Positions 1 to 10,360 of a DNA stretch of 64,000 bases are shown here, piece after piece; positions within the stretch are counted from its first letter, which is position 1, and every line of letters starts with the position of its first letter. A program made the position numbers and the translations under genes. Below the pieces are notes generated by a model, which worked only from the letters and a program-made list of their open reading frames with translations, was not told the origin of the DNA and searched no databases. Source of the DNA: Sideroxydans lithotrophicus (GTDB lineage: Bacteria; Pseudomonadota; Gammaproteobacteria; Burkholderiales; Gallionellaceae); the NCBI GenBank assembly GCA_020723185.1, contig DYJI01000001.1:248001-312000 (forward strand), written 5' to 3'.

Positions 1-831
1 GCAATAGCGCGGCCCCACACCCTCGATCACGCCCGTGAACATCGGGGAGCGATCCAGCCCTCCTCGAATGATCTCATGGGTTCTTTCGTTGGTTTCCGTG
101 ATCCAGCATGGCATCTGTCGCGGATGCTGGGCGGCTTTACCCATGAATGAGAACACCGGGGGCGGATCATCACCCCACTGTTCCTTCATGACTGAGTAAT
201 CGACAGTGCGTCCATCAATTCTGGGGGGGGTACCGGTTTTCAGCCGACCGACCGGCATCCCCAACTCGCGGAGTTGCTCGGCTAGCGCAATCGAGGGGGG
301 ATCCCCCGCTCGCCCAGCCGAATAATTCGATTGGCCCACATGTATCAGGCCGGACAAAAAGGTCCCCGCCGTCAGGACGACGCTATTGGCTGAAAAACGA
401 ATCCCCGCTTGGGTAATTACACCCTCTACCTTATTTGTGTTGATGATCAAGGCGTCCACCGCCTGCTGGAACAGCCATAGATTCTCTTGGGTTTCCAAGC
501 GTGAGCGTATGGCTTGTTTATACAGCAATCTATCAGCCTGCGCTCTGGTTGCCCTGACTGCTGGACCTTTGCTGGCATTCAAAATTCGAAATTGAATACC
601 GCCCTCATCCGTCGCCGCAGCCATGGCACCATCGAGTGCATCAACCTCTTTGACCAGATGGCCCTTGCCAATCCCGCCAATCGATGGATTGCAGGACATC
701 TGACCCAAGGTTTCTATATTGTGGCTAAGCAACAACGTCTTGCAACCCGCTCGAGCACTTGCTAGTGCCGCCTCGGTCCCCGCATGACCGCCGCCAACAA
801 TGATCACATCAAATTTATTCGGATAATCCAT
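1..831 (-). CDS. mnmG: tRNA uridine-5-carboxymethylaminomethyl modification enzyme MnmG, 5' part
   Basis: Only the N-terminal 277 codons are inside the window; the gene runs off the left edge (the family is usually about 630 residues). The protein starts at an ATG at 831 and shows the FAD-binding glycine-rich loop GGGHAG at residues 13-18, followed by the conserved CNPSIGG and GTPPRIDG segments of the GidA family. With MnmE it installs the cmnm5 group on U34 of certain tRNAs, using FAD, NADH, methylene-THF and glycine. Its partner mnmE lies immediately upstream on the same strand, separated by an 89-bp spacer that holds a parS site. Identification is from family motifs and gene order and is secure. 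Confidence 0.96.
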   Translation of the reverse strand, partial: MDYPNKFDVIIVGGGHAGTEAALASARAGCKTLLLSHNIETLGQMSCNPSIGGIGKGHLVKEVDALDGAMAAATDEGGIQFRILNASKGPAVRATRAQADRLLYKQAIRSRLETQENLWLFQQAVDALIINTNKVEGVITQAGIRFSANSVVLTAGTFLSGLIHVGQSNYSAGRAGDPPSIALAEQLRELGMPVGRLKTGTPPRIDGRTVDYSVMKEQWGDDPPPVFSFMGKAAQHPRQMPCWITETNERTHEIIRGGLDRSPMFTGVIEGVGPRYC

Positions 832-891
832 CGTATTCACGAATCAAAAGGGGGGCGCATCTTACATCAGGGCGATCCAACCACAAAACCA

Positions 892-907
892 TGTTTCACG
901 TGAAACA
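892..907. promoter_or_regulatory. parS: parS centromere site, perfect palindrome
   Basis: TGTTTCACGTGAAACA is a perfect 16-bp palindrome and matches the canonical ParB-binding parS sequence without mismatch. It lies in the mnmG-mnmE spacer, about 4 kb from dnaA. Known ParB/parS systems cluster their sites near oriC, so it probably nucleates ParB for origin segregation. parA/parB themselves are not in the window; in many relatives they lie beyond mnmG and rsmG, to the left. Confidence 0.9.
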
Positions 908-920
908 ATTGTGTTTCGCT

Positions 921-2285
921 CTATTTACCTATGCAAAACTTCCCGAAAATTTCGCCCAACAGGTCGTCAGCAACGAATTCTCCGGTAATCTGGTTAAGCT
1001 CGTTTTGGGCGTAGCGCAACGATTCTGCGAACAACTCCAGTTGGCCGCACAAGTTCTCTGCACCTCGCAGGGCTGTCACTGTCTGGGATATCGCATCCAT
1101 ATGCCTGGTCCTGGCCATGTATATGCCTTCTTCCCGGCGCCAGCCTACGGCGCTGAGAATGGCTTCCTTTAGAAGCTCCACACCCTCTCCCGTCTTGGCG
1201 GAAAGGAACACCCGCGTCGTCCCGCCATGTCGCTCGATAGAAGCAGGTGCACCAGTTAGGTCGATCTTGTTATGGACGAATATCGTTGGGGTAGCGCAGT
1301 CTTGCATTTCCGCCGCAACCATGTTTTTCGCTGTTACTGCGCTTGTTTCGTCTATCAACAGGATGATCAGGTCGGCTTTGTCTATGCTTTGGCGAGCTCG
1401 AACGATACCCATCTGCTCCAGCACATCTTCGGTTTCGCGTATTCCCGCTGTATCGACCAGATGGATCGGCACCCCTTCGATCTGCAAAGCTTGCCGTATG
1501 GTATCCCGTGTCGTGCCGGGGATATCACTCACCAGCGCCACTTCCTCGCCTGAAAGCAGATTCAGCAAGCTAGACTTTCCCGCATTGGGCGCGCCGATCA
1601 AAACGACCTGGGCACCTTCCCGCAATATATTTCCTTGCGTAGCCAATGACTGTATATGCTCCAGCTCACCCCTCAAGGCACCCAAATCTGTCTGCAGCCG
1701 CCCGGAATCAACCGTCACAACGCCTTCTTCTTCAGGGAAGTCCAAGCTGGCCTCAACGAACACTCTCAAACGTATGATTTTTTCCAGAACGGAGGTTATG
1801 GCCCTAGAGAATTCACCATTAAGAGATCGAACCGCGCTTTTCGCCGCTTGTTGTGTGGTCGCTGCTATCAAGTCTGCAATGCTTTCTGCTTGGGCCAAAT
1901 CAAGCTTGCCATTCAAGAATGCGCGTTGGCTGAACTCTCCGGGCTGGGCCAGGCGCGCCCCAAGACTGATACAACGATGCAGGATGGACTGCATAACTGC
2001 CGGCCCGCCATGACCTTGCAATTCAAGCACTTCTTCTCCTGTAAAGGAGTTGGGGGCAGTGAAATATAGCGCTATTCCCTGGTCCAGGGTTTCACCGGCG
2101 TCATCAAGGAATGGTGTATAGGTAGCAATTCGAGGGGCCAACTCTCGCCCCGTAATGGCCTTTGACAGGCCCTTCAAGGAAGAGCCTGTTACTCGAACCA
2201 CGCCGATCCCACCTTGACCTGGCGCAGTGGCAATCGCCGCTATTGTGTCAGGCTTTGGCAACACCCTTTTGAGCCGCTTCTGCAC
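921..2285 (-). CDS. mnmE: tRNA modification GTPase MnmE
   Basis: MnmE (TrmE) is the GTPase partner of MnmG in making cmnm5U34 in tRNA, and binds formyl/methylene-THF through its N-terminal domain (DTIAAIATAPGQGGIGVVRV here). The G domain is inserted in a helical domain and has the P-loop GAPNAGKS at residues 231-238, DIPGTTRDT, DTAG and NKID. The C-terminus ends in the diagnostic FCIGK, whose Cys is characteristic of the family. The longest frame opens with GTG at 2285, overlapping the yidC end by 38 bp. An in-frame GTG at 2264 would give a start closer to most homologues (MLPKPDTIAAI), so the start is uncertain by seven codons. Last gene of a yidC-linked minus-strand run. Confidence 0.96.
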   Translation of the reverse strand: MQKRLKRVLPKPDTIAAIATAPGQGGIGVVRVTGSSLKGLSKAITGRELAPRIATYTPFLDDAGETLDQGIALYFTAPNSFTGEEVLELQGHGGPAVMQSILHRCISLGARLAQPGEFSQRAFLNGKLDLAQAESIADLIAATTQQAAKSAVRSLNGEFSRAITSVLEKIIRLRVFVEASLDFPEEEGVVTVDSGRLQTDLGALRGELEHIQSLATQGNILREGAQVVLIGAPNAGKSSLLNLLSGEEVALVSDIPGTTRDTIRQALQIEGVPIHLVDTAGIRETEDVLEQMGIVRARQSIDKADLIILLIDETSAVTAKNMVAAEMQDCATPTIFVHNKIDLTGAPASIERHGGTTRVFLSAKTGEGVELLKEAILSAVGWRREEGIYMARTRHMDAISQTVTALRGAENLCGQLELFAESLRYAQNELNQITGEFVADDLLGEIFGKFCIGK

Positions 2286-3882
2286 CGCGAGTGATATACC
2301 ACTGCTGTGTAATGGACAGGATGTTGTTTACGATGGAATACAATACCAACCCTGCGGGAAAGAAAAAGAAGATGACACTGAATGCCACTGGCATGATCTG
2401 CATAATCTTGGCTTGCAACGGGTCAGTCGGCGTGGGGTTGAGTTTACTTTGTATCAGCATGCTGACCCCCATGATGACAGGCAGCACAAAATAGGGATCG
2501 GTCGCGGAAAGATCTACGATCCAGCCCACAAACGGTGCGTGACGCAACTCCACGCTTTCCAGGATAGCCCAATACAGGCCGATGAAAACCGGGATCTGGA
2601 TCAACACTGGCAGACATCCGCCCAAAGGATTGATCTTCTCGCTCTTGTACAGGTCCATCATCGCTCTGTTGAGTCGCTCTCTATCATCACCACATTGCTG
2701 TTTGATCTTTTCCAGCTTTGGAGCAACCAATCGCATTTGAGCCATGGATCGGTAGCTCGCGGCTGACAAGGGGAAGAACACAAGCTTGATCAACACCGTC
2801 AGCACAATGATGGCCACCCCCCAGTTCCCTGTCCAGTCATTCAGGAACGACATCAACCAGAACAAGGGCGATGCGAATATCGTGAATATTCCATAATCAA
2901 CCGACAAACCAAGGCCGGGCGCGATGTCGTTGAGCTTGGTCTGGGCAGGGCCAACATAAAGCCTTGACTTGATCTCGACAGCTTGACCAGGTGCGACTTC
3001 GGCTTCTGGCATAACAACGCCGGCCGAATACAGCCCATCACCCAGAGATTTTGTGTAGAACTCTCGTTGACCATTGCCTTCTGGCAACCAAGCCGATACG
3101 AAATAGTGCTGCAACATGCCGACCCAGCCATTATTGGCCGCCGTAGGTAACTTTTGCTTCTCCTTGGCAATATCGCCAAATTCAATCTTCAAAAACTTTT
3201 CTTCATCCGTATAGATAGCCGGGCCAGTATAAGTCGGAATGAACATCGACCCACCCTCTGGCGGCACCTCGTCCCTTACCAATTGAAAGTAGGCTGTGGG
3301 CTGGATGATCTCTTTGCTTTTGTTTTCAATGCGGTAGGTAACGTCAACCAAATAAGAGTCGCGATGGAATACAAGTGTTTTGGTAACCTGTGCCTGGTTG
3401 TTTTCAGTAGCAGATAATACGACCGAAACAGCCTCTTTTCCGTCTTCCAGACGGGTCGTCCCGGTCAGGTCTGTCTGGAATTGCGCGTTATGCGTGGGAA
3501 GCCCGGGACCCAGCAATCCGGATTGGGCTACATATGTGCGGCTGCCATCTTTTTGAAACAGTGTGATCGGCTTTGTCTTGTCATCTGCCACACGATGCTT
3601 CAGCAAAGAGAAACCAACGATGCTCCCGCCGGCTGTGTCGATGTGAGCAACATAGTTGTCTGTTTCAACAACCAGGATTTTTCCAGTTGCCGCCGCGTTT
3701 GTTGTTTGCTCTTTGGGCTGTGCAGGAACTGATTTCAGTGAAGTCACTTCAGGTGTTACTTCAACGCCCTTCTTTTCCTGTGTCTGAGGGGTTGTCGGCT
3801 GACCTTGTCGACTCCACTCGCCCCACAATATGATCAAGGAAAAAGAAAAAACGATAAAAAGCAATAAGCGCCGTGTTTCCAT
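2248..3882 (-). CDS. yidC: Membrane protein insertase YidC
   Basis: YidC inserts and folds inner-membrane proteins, alone or with SecYEG. The 544-residue length is normal for proteobacteria. An N-terminal transmembrane anchor (METRRLLLFIVFSFSLIILW) is followed by a large periplasmic beta domain (about residues 55-340), then the five-helix conserved core from about residue 345 (WGVAIIVLTVLIKLVFFPLS, LGGCLPVLIQIPVFIGLYWA). The core has the conserved positively charged Arg in its first helix region (SAASYRSMAQM). It lies 24 bp downstream of yidD, in the classic rpmH-rnpA-yidD-yidC-mnmE order, and is presumably read from the rpmH promoter. Confidence 0.97.
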   Translation of the reverse strand: METRRLLLFIVFSFSLIILWGEWSRQGQPTTPQTQEKKGVEVTPEVTSLKSVPAQPKEQTTNAAATGKILVVETDNYVAHIDTAGGSIVGFSLLKHRVADDKTKPITLFQKDGSRTYVAQSGLLGPGLPTHNAQFQTDLTGTTRLEDGKEAVSVVLSATENNQAQVTKTLVFHRDSYLVDVTYRIENKSKEIIQPTAYFQLVRDEVPPEGGSMFIPTYTGPAIYTDEEKFLKIEFGDIAKEKQKLPTAANNGWVGMLQHYFVSAWLPEGNGQREFYTKSLGDGLYSAGVVMPEAEVAPGQAVEIKSRLYVGPAQTKLNDIAPGLGLSVDYGIFTIFASPLFWLMSFLNDWTGNWGVAIIVLTVLIKLVFFPLSAASYRSMAQMRLVAPKLEKIKQQCGDDRERLNRAMMDLYKSEKINPLGGCLPVLIQIPVFIGLYWAILESVELRHAPFVGWIVDLSATDPYFVLPVIMGVSMLIQSKLNPTPTDPLQAKIMQIMPVAFSVIFFFFPAGLVLYSIVNNILSITQQWYITRGAEAAQKGVAKA

Positions 3883-3906
3883 GAATCTGTCACCTGTCAG
3901 TATTGT

Positions 3907-4116
3907 CTAAGGTACGGGATCGAAACCGCCCGCATTCCAAGGGTTGCACCGCAATATTCGCTTTGTAGACAGCCAAACGCCCTTCAATACCCCGTGTTTG
4001 ACGATTGCTTCTTCTGCGTATTGTGAGCAACTTGGATGAAACCTGCATGAAGGCGGCCGGAGCGGGCTGATCAGGTATTTATATACGCGCACCAAAAATA
4101 GCAATATTGATTTCAT
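3907..4116 (-). CDS. yidD: Membrane protein insertion efficiency factor YidD
   Basis: A 69-residue protein with the family signature: an amphipathic N-terminal helix ([13 protein letters not shown]), then [15 protein letters not shown] and [17 protein letters not shown]. YidD is a small membrane-associated protein that assists YidC-dependent insertion. The start codon ATG at 4116 overlaps the rnpA stop by 4 bp, which implies translational coupling. Length and motif set match the family fully. Confidence 0.95.
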   Translation of the reverse strand: MKSILLFLVRVYKYLISPLRPPSCRFHPSCSQYAEEAIVKHGVLKGVWLSTKRILRCNPWNAGGFDPVP

Positions 4117-4472
4117 TTCTTCACCAATATCACTTTCAACATCTCGGCAAGCGCAGAGAAAACCTGCGATAGCTCCGCTGTTTCGATCGGTCTTCTCAAT
4201 CTAACAATCACATCCTGCTGTAAGCCGCTTCTGGCTTGAAGGCGAAAGCTCTCTCGAATCTTTCGCTTCAACCTGTTACGTTGGACAGCACCGGGGATGT
4301 GGCGCTTACCAACGGACAGCCCTAGTCTTGCGCATCCCGAATTGTTTGGTTTGGAATGGATGACAAACCAGCGATTCGATATGGGCTTTTCTTGCAAAAG
4401 CCTGGAAAAACCTTCTTGGCGTGAAATCCTGGAACGCCTAGGAAAACAAAAGTTTTGTCCCGCTTTATACAC
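4113..4472 (-). CDS. rnpA: Ribonuclease P protein component
   Basis: RnpA is the protein subunit of RNase P, which trims the 5' leader of pre-tRNAs. The RNR-type motif is present as [27 protein letters not shown], with the basic RNA-binding helix, and the N-terminal [13 protein letters not shown] matches the family start. The open frame extends upstream to a TTG at 4508 inside rpmH. The GTG at 4472 (or TTG at 4475), overlapping only the last codons of rpmH, gives a more typical protein of about 119 residues, so I chose 4472. The start is not firmly settled. Confidence 0.92.
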   Translation of the reverse strand: MYKAGQNFCFPRRSRISRQEGFSRLLQEKPISNRWFVIHSKPNNSGCARLGLSVGKRHIPGAVQRNRLKRKIRESFRLQARSGLQQDVIVRLRRPIETAELSQVFSALAEMLKVILVKK

Positions 4473-4599
4473 CAAGGCGGGTTCTACCCTTTGCTCGACG
4501 GGCAGCAATCACTGCACGACCTCCCTTGGTCTTCATGCGAACGAGGAACCCGTGGGTGCGTTTTCTTTTGGTTACTGACGGTTGAAATGTGCGCTTCAT
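4465..4599 (-). CDS. rpmH: 50S ribosomal protein L34
   Basis: A 44-codon gene that translates to [20 protein letters not shown] followed by the arginine/lysine-rich [19 protein letters not shown] region, the invariant L34 sequence. L34 is a structural protein of the large ribosomal subunit. The gene starts with ATG at 4599 and ends with TAA at 4465, and overlaps the rnpA start by about 8 bp. It is the first gene of the minus-strand operon rpmH-rnpA-yidD-yidC-mnmE, and has a good sigma-70-type promoter just upstream (4637-4665). Confidence 0.97.
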   Translation of the reverse strand: MKRTFQPSVTKRKRTHGFLVRMKTKGGRAVIAARRAKGRTRLGV

Positions 4600-4636
4600 G
4601 GTTGAATCCTATATTTCTAGTATTGAAAAGCTCGCA

Positions 4637-4665
4637 ATTACAATCGTTTGCGCTTCCTCTGTCAA
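4637..4665 (-). promoter_or_regulatory. Sigma-70-type promoter of rpmH operon
   Basis: On the minus strand, TTGACA (4665-4660) and TGTAAT (4642-4637) are separated by exactly 17 bp, a near-consensus housekeeping promoter. The start point would fall near 4630, giving a leader of about 30 nt before rpmH. A perfect DnaA box (4679-4687) lies 14 bp upstream of the -35 element, so DnaA could influence this promoter and the divergent dnaA promoter. Confidence 0.75.
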
Positions 4666-4678
4666 GCTTAATTTATAT

Positions 4679-4687
4679 TGTGGATAA
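4679..4687 (-). promoter_or_regulatory. DnaA box upstream of dnaA
   Basis: TGTGGATAA, the reverse complement of the consensus DnaA box TTATCCACA, with no mismatch. It lies between the rpmH promoter and dnaA, in an AT-rich spacer. It may belong to oriC or serve autoregulation of dnaA; a single perfect box alone does not settle this. Confidence 0.75.
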
Positions 4688-4744
4688 CTTTGGGTGGAGC
4701 TTGTAGAATCGTGCGGTCTACAAGTGATCGAATCCTGTCTTTTT

Positions 4745-6091
4745 ATGTCATCCCAAGGCCTGTCTGTGTCCTACCAGAAGTATTTTCAGGAATTGCTGCC
4801 CCCGCAACAATACAATTCCTGGATCAAGCCCTTGTTGTTCGAAATTGATGGCAACAAAGTCATTCTTACCGCTCCAAATAGCTTTACCTTGAGAATCATT
4901 CAGGAACGTTTTCTCACCGCTCTATCAAAGCAAGCCCATGATTTCTTTGGGTTCCCTGCTGAAATAGAGCTAAGGCTCCAAAAAAAACGTACTAGCAAAC
5001 CTGTAGTGCCCAATGAGCTACAAAGCGCTTCCACACCCGTCCCGGCAACAACACCAAAAATTCAAAAATCCTCCGGCAAGCTTAATCCTCTGCTTACTTT
5101 TGATACATTTGTAACCGGTAAAGCAAATCAACTCGCACATGCGGCTGGTTTACAGGTTGCAGAAACACCGGGGGCGACGTACAACCCTCTCTTTGTCTAC
5201 GGGGGCGTGGGGTTGGGAAAGACCCATCTATTACAATCGATTGGGAACTTGGTTGCAAAAGAGAATAGTGATGCAAAGATTTGTTACATCCATGCCACCA
5301 ACTATGTTTCCGGTGTAGTCAAAGCCTTCCAGACAAAAAGCTTCGATGAGTTCAAGCAGTATTACAACTCATTGGATTTATTGCTTATTGATGATATTCA
5401 GTTCATCGCGGATAAACCTGGGACTCAACAAGAATTCTTCTATACCCTTAACTCATTGATAGATACCAATAAACAGGTTGTAATCTCTTGCGATACCTTT
5501 CCCAAAGAGATATCAGGGATAGAGCCCCGGCTTACATCCAGATTCACCTGTGGTTTGACTGTCGCTATAGAGCCGCCTGGACTTGAGATGCGGGTAGCAA
5601 TCTTGTTGCAGAAAGCCGCTAATAGCGCCACTCCCATCACAGAAGATGTCGCTTTCTTCATCGCCAAACACGTCCGCTCCAATATCCGCGAGCTGGAAGG
5701 GGCGTTGAACAGAATCGAGGCCTACGCTCGTTTCCACAAGAAAGCGATTTCAATTGATCTGGCCAAGGAAGCGCTAAAAGATTTGCTCGCCGCGCAAAAC
5801 AAGCAAGTTTCTATCGAAAACATTCAAAAGACCGTCGCGGACTTCTACAGAATCAAGTTAGTTGAATTGTTATCCAAGAAAAGAACACGCGCGATCGCCC
5901 GCCCTCGACAGATCGCTATGGCTTTGGCCAGAGAACTAACTCAGCTCAGTCTTCCTGAAATAGGTAATACGTTTGGCGGAAGAGACCATACCACTGTGCT
6001 CCATGCTTGCAAGACAATAGATTCATTAAGGAACACTGATTCAACGATAGAAGCAGAATTCAATCTATTGCATCAGACGTTAAGGGGATAA
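4745..6091 (+). CDS. dnaA: Chromosomal replication initiator protein DnaA
   Basis: DnaA binds DnaA boxes at oriC and unwinds the origin in its ATP form. The 448-residue protein has domain I (YQKYFQELLPPQQYNSWIKP, residues about 9-70), a short linker, the AAA+ domain with Walker A GGVGLGKT at 153-160 and Walker B LLLIDDIQFI, and the C-terminal DNA-binding domain with ARPRQIAMALAREL and GGRDHTTVLHA. The frame extends upstream to a GTG at 4694, but the ATG at 4745 puts domain I where the family has it. No strong ribosome-binding site precedes it. Divergent from rpmH and followed by dnaN. Confidence 0.97.
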   Translation: MSSQGLSVSYQKYFQELLPPQQYNSWIKPLLFEIDGNKVILTAPNSFTLRIIQERFLTALSKQAHDFFGFPAEIELRLQKKRTSKPVVPNELQSASTPVPATTPKIQKSSGKLNPLLTFDTFVTGKANQLAHAAGLQVAETPGATYNPLFVYGGVGLGKTHLLQSIGNLVAKENSDAKICYIHATNYVSGVVKAFQTKSFDEFKQYYNSLDLLLIDDIQFIADKPGTQQEFFYTLNSLIDTNKQVVISCDTFPKEISGIEPRLTSRFTCGLTVAIEPPGLEMRVAILLQKAANSATPITEDVAFFIAKHVRSNIRELEGALNRIEAYARFHKKAISIDLAKEALKDLLAAQNKQVSIENIQKTVADFYRIKLVELLSKKRTRAIARPRQIAMALARELTQLSLPEIGNTFGGRDHTTVLHACKTIDSLRNTDSTIEAEFNLLHQTLRG

Positions 6092-6290
6092 CTATGGATA
6101 TCGCTGTTTATAGTTGTGAGCAAGTGCAGAAAAATTCGTTTTGATTTTTTTTTCCACAATCTGTTTACAGTATTCAGTACCGTTGAGTAACAGCATTTAA
6201 TATATTAATGTTGTTGATTTAAAAGAGATTTACAGGCTTTCCACAAAAACGATCGCTGTTATTATTTTTATTAAGAATTTAAGGAAAAAC
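6092..6290. other. oriC: Candidate oriC region (dnaA-dnaN spacer)
   Basis: The 199-bp spacer is very AT-rich, with runs such as TTTTTTTTT (6145-6153) and ATTTAATATATTAATG. It contains DnaA-box-like sites: TTTTCCACA at 6150-6158 (one mismatch), CTTTCCACA at 6237-6245 (two mismatches) and TATGGATAT at 6094-6102 (two mismatches, opposite orientation). These features, and the position between dnaA and dnaN, fit an origin with its unwinding element. The alternative is that oriC lies in the rpmH-dnaA spacer, where the only perfect box is. A GC-skew inflection would decide. Confidence 0.55.
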
Positions 6291-7400
6291 ATGTTTATCA
6301 AACAAATCAATCGAAATGACTTGGTAAAACCCTTACAAGCAGTTGTCGGTATTGTGGAAAGGAAGCAACCTCTTCCGATCCTTTCAAATGTATTGCTTAG
6401 AAAAAGCGGAGATTCGCTTAACCTGGTGACGACAGATCTAGAGATACAGATTGAAGCCAGGCAAAAAATTGATCTACAGGGGTCGGATGGTCCTGACTCT
6501 ATAACGATATCAGCCAAAAAATTCCAGGATATTTTGAAAGCGATCCCGGAAGAAAGTCTGGTCAGTCTGGACATCCAGGAAAGTAAGCTGCTTGTAAAAG
6601 CCAACAAGAGTAAATTCAGCTTGCAAACATTGCCCGCTCAGGACTTTCCGAATCTTACAGACCAATTGGATGGGGCAACCAAGATCCGAATCAAACAAGG
6701 CAAGATGAAACGCCTGTTGAGTTCGGTGCAGCATGCAATGGCACAGCAAGATATTCGCTATTATCTCAATGGTGTTTTAGTGGTTGTGGAAAATACTTCC
6801 ATCAAACTGGTTGCGACCGACGGTCATCGTTTGGCCTACATCGCAGAAGAAATGGATGGCGAATATCCAAAATTGGAAGTGATTCTTTCCCGCAAAACCG
6901 TGAATGAATTATTGAAACAACTCACAGATAGTGATGATGAACTGCTAATTGAGCTCGCAGAAAAACAAGTAAGGTTCAATTTTGCAGACACCACCATGAC
7001 CTCCAAGGTGATTGATGGGAAATTTCCTGATTACACTCGGGTCATTCCCAACCACACCAATCATTTGGTATTGAATAGAGTGGTTATCATGCAGGCGCTA
7101 CAAAGGGCGGCAATCCTGTCCAACGAAAAATTCCGTGGGGTAAGACTGCTTCTTACACAGAATAACCTGCAAATAATCAGCAACAACAGCGAACAAGAAG
7201 AAGCCCAGGAGGATATTGAGACCCAATACACAGGAGGTGCGCTGGATATTGGATTCAATGTAAATTATCTGCTTGATGGTATTAATTACTTGAATAGTGA
7301 TGAGGTGACATTCTCATTTGGGGATCAAAATAGCAGCTTATTGATTACAACACCCGAAAAGAATGACTATAAATATGTAGTTATGCCCATGCGTATTTAA
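6291..7400 (+). CDS. dnaN: DNA polymerase III sliding clamp (beta subunit)
   Basis: DnaN forms the ring-shaped dimer that tethers DNA polymerase III and many repair proteins to DNA. The 369-residue length and the three-domain beta-clamp layout are normal. Family segments include KPLQAVVGIVERKQPLPILSN near the start, FPDYTRVIP in the third domain and the C-terminal YVVMPMRI that ends nearly all clamps. ATG at 6291 is preceded by AAGGAAAA. The coding region is AT-rich compared with genes right of 8 kb. Followed after 40 bp by gyrB, with a parS-like site in the gap. Confidence 0.97.
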   Translation: MFIKQINRNDLVKPLQAVVGIVERKQPLPILSNVLLRKSGDSLNLVTTDLEIQIEARQKIDLQGSDGPDSITISAKKFQDILKAIPEESLVSLDIQESKLLVKANKSKFSLQTLPAQDFPNLTDQLDGATKIRIKQGKMKRLLSSVQHAMAQQDIRYYLNGVLVVVENTSIKLVATDGHRLAYIAEEMDGEYPKLEVILSRKTVNELLKQLTDSDDELLIELAEKQVRFNFADTTMTSKVIDGKFPDYTRVIPNHTNHLVLNRVVIMQALQRAAILSNEKFRGVRLLLTQNNLQIISNNSEQEEAQEDIETQYTGGALDIGFNVNYLLDGINYLNSDEVTFSFGDQNSSLLITTPEKNDYKYVVMPMRI

Positions 7401-7402
7401 CT

Positions 7403-7418
7403 TGTTCCACGTGAAACA
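7403..7418. promoter_or_regulatory. parS: parS-like site with one mismatch
   Basis: TGTTCCACGTGAAACA differs from canonical parS at one base (C for T at the fifth position), which breaks the outer symmetry once. It lies in the 40-bp dnaN-gyrB spacer. Together with the perfect copy at 892-907 it brackets the dnaA region. Single-mismatch parS sites are commonly bound by ParB, but with lower affinity. Confidence 0.75.
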
Positions 7419-7437
7419 GCAATGAAAGTGTAAATAA

Positions 7438-9870
<2,433 letters not shown>

Positions 9871-10165
9871 TGCAAGATAGATTTGGGAACTTTCTGCCGA
9901 TGGAATAACTTCTCACGACAGAAAGTAATCCCCGGTGCGGAGGCATCCGCGTCGTCAGGTGGCCAAGACCCAACATGAATTACTTCGCCTTGGCTCTCGT
10001 AACCACCAAAGCCCGGCCACATTCAGTTGCGGTCGAGCGGGCCCGCGAGACTGCTTATCATGGGTGAATTGTCATGATTGAGCTATCGCTAAAGTTGAAA
10101 ATCAGCTGTAGGCAATTACAAGAATTTCTGTTGTTTTTGCTTATGATGATATTCAGTTAGCATCA

Positions 10166-10195
10166 AACCCGGCCCCGCAAGGGGCCGGTTCTTTC
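10166..10195 (+). terminator. Rho-independent terminator-like hairpin after gyrB
   Basis: A GC-rich stem CGGCCCC/GGGGCCG with a GCAA tetraloop, extended by AACC/GGTT across a one-base bulge, is followed by CTTTC. It is about 300 bp past the gyrB stop, so it would end either a long gyrB 3' UTR or a separate transcript within the spacer. Confidence 0.65.
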
Positions 10196-10336
10196 AAAAA
10201 GAATAATGGTGTTGCAGAATAAGCTTGGTAGGCTAACCTTCGCCTTGTTTCTTCAAACCCAATATAACCACGGGCTTTCCAGCGCAGACCGCTCAAAGCG
10301 CGCTACAAACGATTTTCAGGATGTCGGCAAGGGGTA

Positions 10337-10360
10337 GGCCTGGGACGAAAGTCCCGGGCC
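10337..10360. terminator. Hairpin at the 3' end of topA
   Basis: GGCCTGGGAC and GTCCCGGGCC (10 bp with one G-U type mismatch) flank a GAAA loop. It directly abuts the topA stop codon. On the plus strand it is followed by TTATTTCTT, on the minus strand by no T-run, so it looks more like a terminator for rightward transcription from the gyrB side, or a topA mRNA-stabilising hairpin. Confidence 0.5.

Larger units (their letters stand above)
9871..10360. other. gyrB-topA spacer, 490 bp without a recognised gene
   Basis: No credible protein is seen here. The spacer has a structured part: ACTTTCTG (9889-9896) pairs with CAGAAAGT (9919-9926), alternatively AAGTAAT (9923-9929) pairs with ATTACTT (9979-9985) around a GCGGA/TCCGC hairpin near 9937-9950. 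A strong terminator-like hairpin follows at 10166-10190. It could be the gyrB 3' UTR or an independent small RNA; nothing in it matched 6S, SRP or tmRNA landmarks that I know. Confidence 0.4.

Noticed and set aside
891-1172. Small plus-strand frame starting MFHVKQ
   Set aside because: It begins inside the parS palindrome and runs antisense to mnmE without any support.
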